DNA of 19,991 bases from Oehlia diaphana (lineage: Eukaryota; Glomeromycota; Glomeromycetes; Glomerales; Glomeraceae), in assembly GCA_003833135.1 (NCBI GenBank), contig QZLH01000499.1:33908-53898 (forward strand), given 5' to 3'. Positions 18,642 to 19,991 of this stretch are shown here, in pieces (position 1 is the first letter of the stretch; each line of letters starts with the position of its first letter). A program made the translations under genes and the position numbers. The notes below the pieces were generated by a model. That model was not told where the DNA came from and did no database searches. It was given only the letters and a program-made list of their open reading frames with translations.

Positions 18642-19093
18642 CTCATTTAACAATTCATTAGTAATATTTTGTGAGTTATATAATTTTAAATTGACTTCAA
18701 TACTTTGTTTTCTTAAATATTCACGTTCATTGTTGTCATATTGTAAAGGACCATCCTTCCATATTGCTGAATATATTGTTGCCAATTCATCTTTTCTTAA
18801 TTCTTTAATTTCATCGAACTGATCATATGATATCCATTCAATTATAATATCATAATATTCGTCGATTTCTAATTGCTTTCCTTGAATTAAACTATCAATT
18901 TTTTCATTTCCACTGGTCCAATTTGTAAAATATTTTTCTAGAGTATTTAATTGACATGGTTTACACCATTTATGATTATCTGTAAATTTTTTGCCGCATT
19001 TATTACAATAAAATCCATCCAGAAATGTTATAATATAATTTTTTGTATAAGGATTTGGGATATCCCATATATTTTAAGTTCATTGTTGTTAAC
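18642..19093 (-). pseudogene. Array exon D, broken by a 1-nt deletion
   Basis: 452 nt, two over a whole number of codons. Beside unit E, one base is missing in the run at about 19050-19055 (CCCAAATCC where E has CCAAAATCC). Reading from the acceptor therefore stops at a TAA soon after IYGISQ. Past that point the old frame is open to the donor (GAG|GTATGT): DGFYCNKCGKK, KWCKPC, FTNWTSGNEKID, ELRKDELATIY, VNLKLYNSQN, ELLNE. This one change disconnects E and F from C and B if the array is one gene. Confidence 0.75.
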
Positions 19094-19157
19094 CTAATAA
19101 AATGAAGGAAATTTATTATTTAATTTTAAATATTTAAATTAAATAAAATATTAATAC

Positions 19158-19607
19158 CTCATTTAGAAATCCATAAATATTTTGTGAGTTATATAATTTT
19201 AAATTTGCTTTTGTAATCGGTTTTCTTGAATATTCACGTTCCTTTTTGCCATATCGTAATGGACCATCCTTCCATATTGCCGAATATATTGTAGCCAACT
19301 CATCTTTCCTTAATTCTTTAATTTCATCGAACTGATCATATGATATCCATTCAATTATAATATCATAATATTTATTAATTTCTAATTGCTTTTCCTGAAT
19401 TAAACTATCAATTTTTTCATTTCCACTGGTCCAATTTGTAAAATTTTTTTCTAGAGTATTTAATTGACATGGTTTACACCATTTATAATTATCTGTAAAT
19501 TTTTTACCGCATTTATTACAATAAAATCCATCCAGAAATGATATAATATAATTTTTTGTATAAGGATTTTGGGATATCCCATATATTTTAAGTTCATTGT
19601 TTTTAAC
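19158..19607 (-). CDS. Array exon E: zinc-ribbon plus degenerate kinase N-lobe
   Basis: 150 open codons, phase 0 at both ends (TTTTATTAG|GTT acceptor, GAG|GTATTA donor). Order: VKNNELKIYGISQNPYTK, C4 motif FYCNKCGKK...KWCKPC, NFTNWTSGNEKID, WISYDQFDEIKELRKDELAT, AIWKDGPLRYG and ANLKLYNSQNIYGFLNE. The glycine loop reads LRKDEL, and Val of the VNLK strand is Ala here. It shares a 64-nt intron length with the E-F and B-A introns. Closest in wording to D and F. Confidence 0.7.
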
Positions 19608-19671
19608 CTAATAAAATGAAGGAAATTTATTATTTTATTTTAAATATTTAAATTAAATAAAATATTAATAC

Positions 19672-19818
19672 CTCATTTAGAAATCCATAAATATTTTGTG
19701 AGTTATATAATTTTAAATTTGCTTTTGTAGTCAGTTTTCTTGAATATTCACGTTCCTTTTTGTCATATCGCAATGGACCATCCTTCCATATTGCTGAATA
19801 TATTGTAGCCAACTCACC
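19672..19818 (-). CDS. Array exon F: truncated 49-codon N-lobe copy
   Basis: Only the final third of a unit remains: GELATIYSAIWKDGPLRYD... to NIYGFLNE, ending at GAG|GTATTA. Homology to E stops abruptly at 19818, where TTTTTATAG provides an acceptor whose first base starts a codon. The exon is still phase 0-0 and open. It may be a real shortened exon fed by exons beyond the window edge, or the array's breakpoint. Confidence 0.55.
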
Positions 19819-19991
19819 CTATAAAAAGTAATTGTTCATTATTTGTACAGATTTTATACGTTTTCATACGGAATATGTACAGAATTTGTAGTGATGTATA
19901 CATTAAGATAATTTATTATATACATTTATTAGAAGAATTGTACGAAATATGACTGAATTTGTACGGTATTTTTAAATTAACAATTTTTGTA
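19819..19991. other. Non-homologous edge of the array
   Basis: Unrelated to the array units. It has loosely repeated words: GAATATGTACAGAATTTGTA (about 19873) and GAAATATGACTGAATTTGTA (about 19944). No coding frame seen. It could be intron or inserted repeat. Confidence 0.4.

Larger units (their letters stand above)
17039..19818 (-). repeat. Tandem kinase-exon array, about 509-570 bp period
   Basis: Six copies of one exon-plus-intron unit lie head to tail. Their 3-prime exon ends (GAG|GTAT) fall at 17038, 17547, 18072, 18642, 19158 and 19672, spaced 509, 525, 570, 516 and 514 bp. Unit A belongs to the intact kinase; B to E are nearly full-length duplicates; F keeps only the last 49 codons. 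B to E resemble one another more than they resemble A, so they probably spread by repeated unequal exchange after the first duplication. Confidence 0.88.

Noticed and set aside
17039..19818. Interpretation of the array as several separate full kinase genes
   Set aside because: Only the last copy is followed by a C-lobe with HRD, DMG and APE; the others stop at the N-lobe and pass straight into the next unit.

Overview
The window is about 75% A+T. It has short introns of about 60-120 nt with GT...AG ends, and two expanded protein families: BTB-TLDc proteins and TKL-type protein kinases with a C4 'KWCKPC' N-terminal region. Together with decayed hAT and Tc1/mariner elements this points to a glomeromycotan (arbuscular mycorrhizal) fungus of the Rhizophagus kind. 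That assignment rests on family knowledge, not on a search.

Layout. 1-1440 is non-coding, with a long purine-biased tract holding a 20-bp minisatellite. 1599-2912 (+) is a decayed gene for a four-helix-bundle (MLKL-N-like) plus kinase protein; two introns are still recognisable but there are several frameshifts and stops. 2913-5016 is AT-rich, with one 104-codon open stretch on the minus strand (4526-4837) that I cannot name. 5017-5458 is a foldback hAT-type MITE with a perfect 8-bp target duplication. 6095-6182 is a tRNA-like gene with an extra insert in the anticodon arm.

Two apparently intact genes follow on the plus strand. The first, 6700-8982, has five exons and encodes about 620 aa: a ricin-B-like beta-trefoil joined to BTB, BACK and TLDc. 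The second, 10433-11912, has two exons and encodes 462 aa: BTB, BACK and TLDc. They are paralogues and share a phase-2 intron at the end of the BTB fold. 11913-14441 is repeat debris: an AATGAC-rich MITE-like element, pyrimidine tracts, a possible retroelement 3' tail and a 25-bp minisatellite. 14442-15740 is a complete-length but dead Tc1/mariner element with TA duplications.

The right-hand 4 kb, minus strand, is the most unusual part. A catalytically complete TKL-type kinase (16038-17475, two exons, 453 aa) lies at the 3' end of a tandem array of duplicated exons (17547-19818). Four array units are nearly full length and one is partial. Each full unit is about 150 codons long and carries a short beta4-beta5 kinase piece, a C4 zinc-ribbon-like motif and a kinase N-lobe whose glycine loop has decayed. 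Each ends in the same GAG|GT donor. Four of the five array exons are open and symmetric (phase 0-0), and none of the full-length ones has an in-frame ATG, so an ATG-based gene caller would miss them. A 1-nt deletion in unit D and a 14-nt deletion in the kinase's own first exon break the frame, so the array and the kinase are not one continuous reading frame today.
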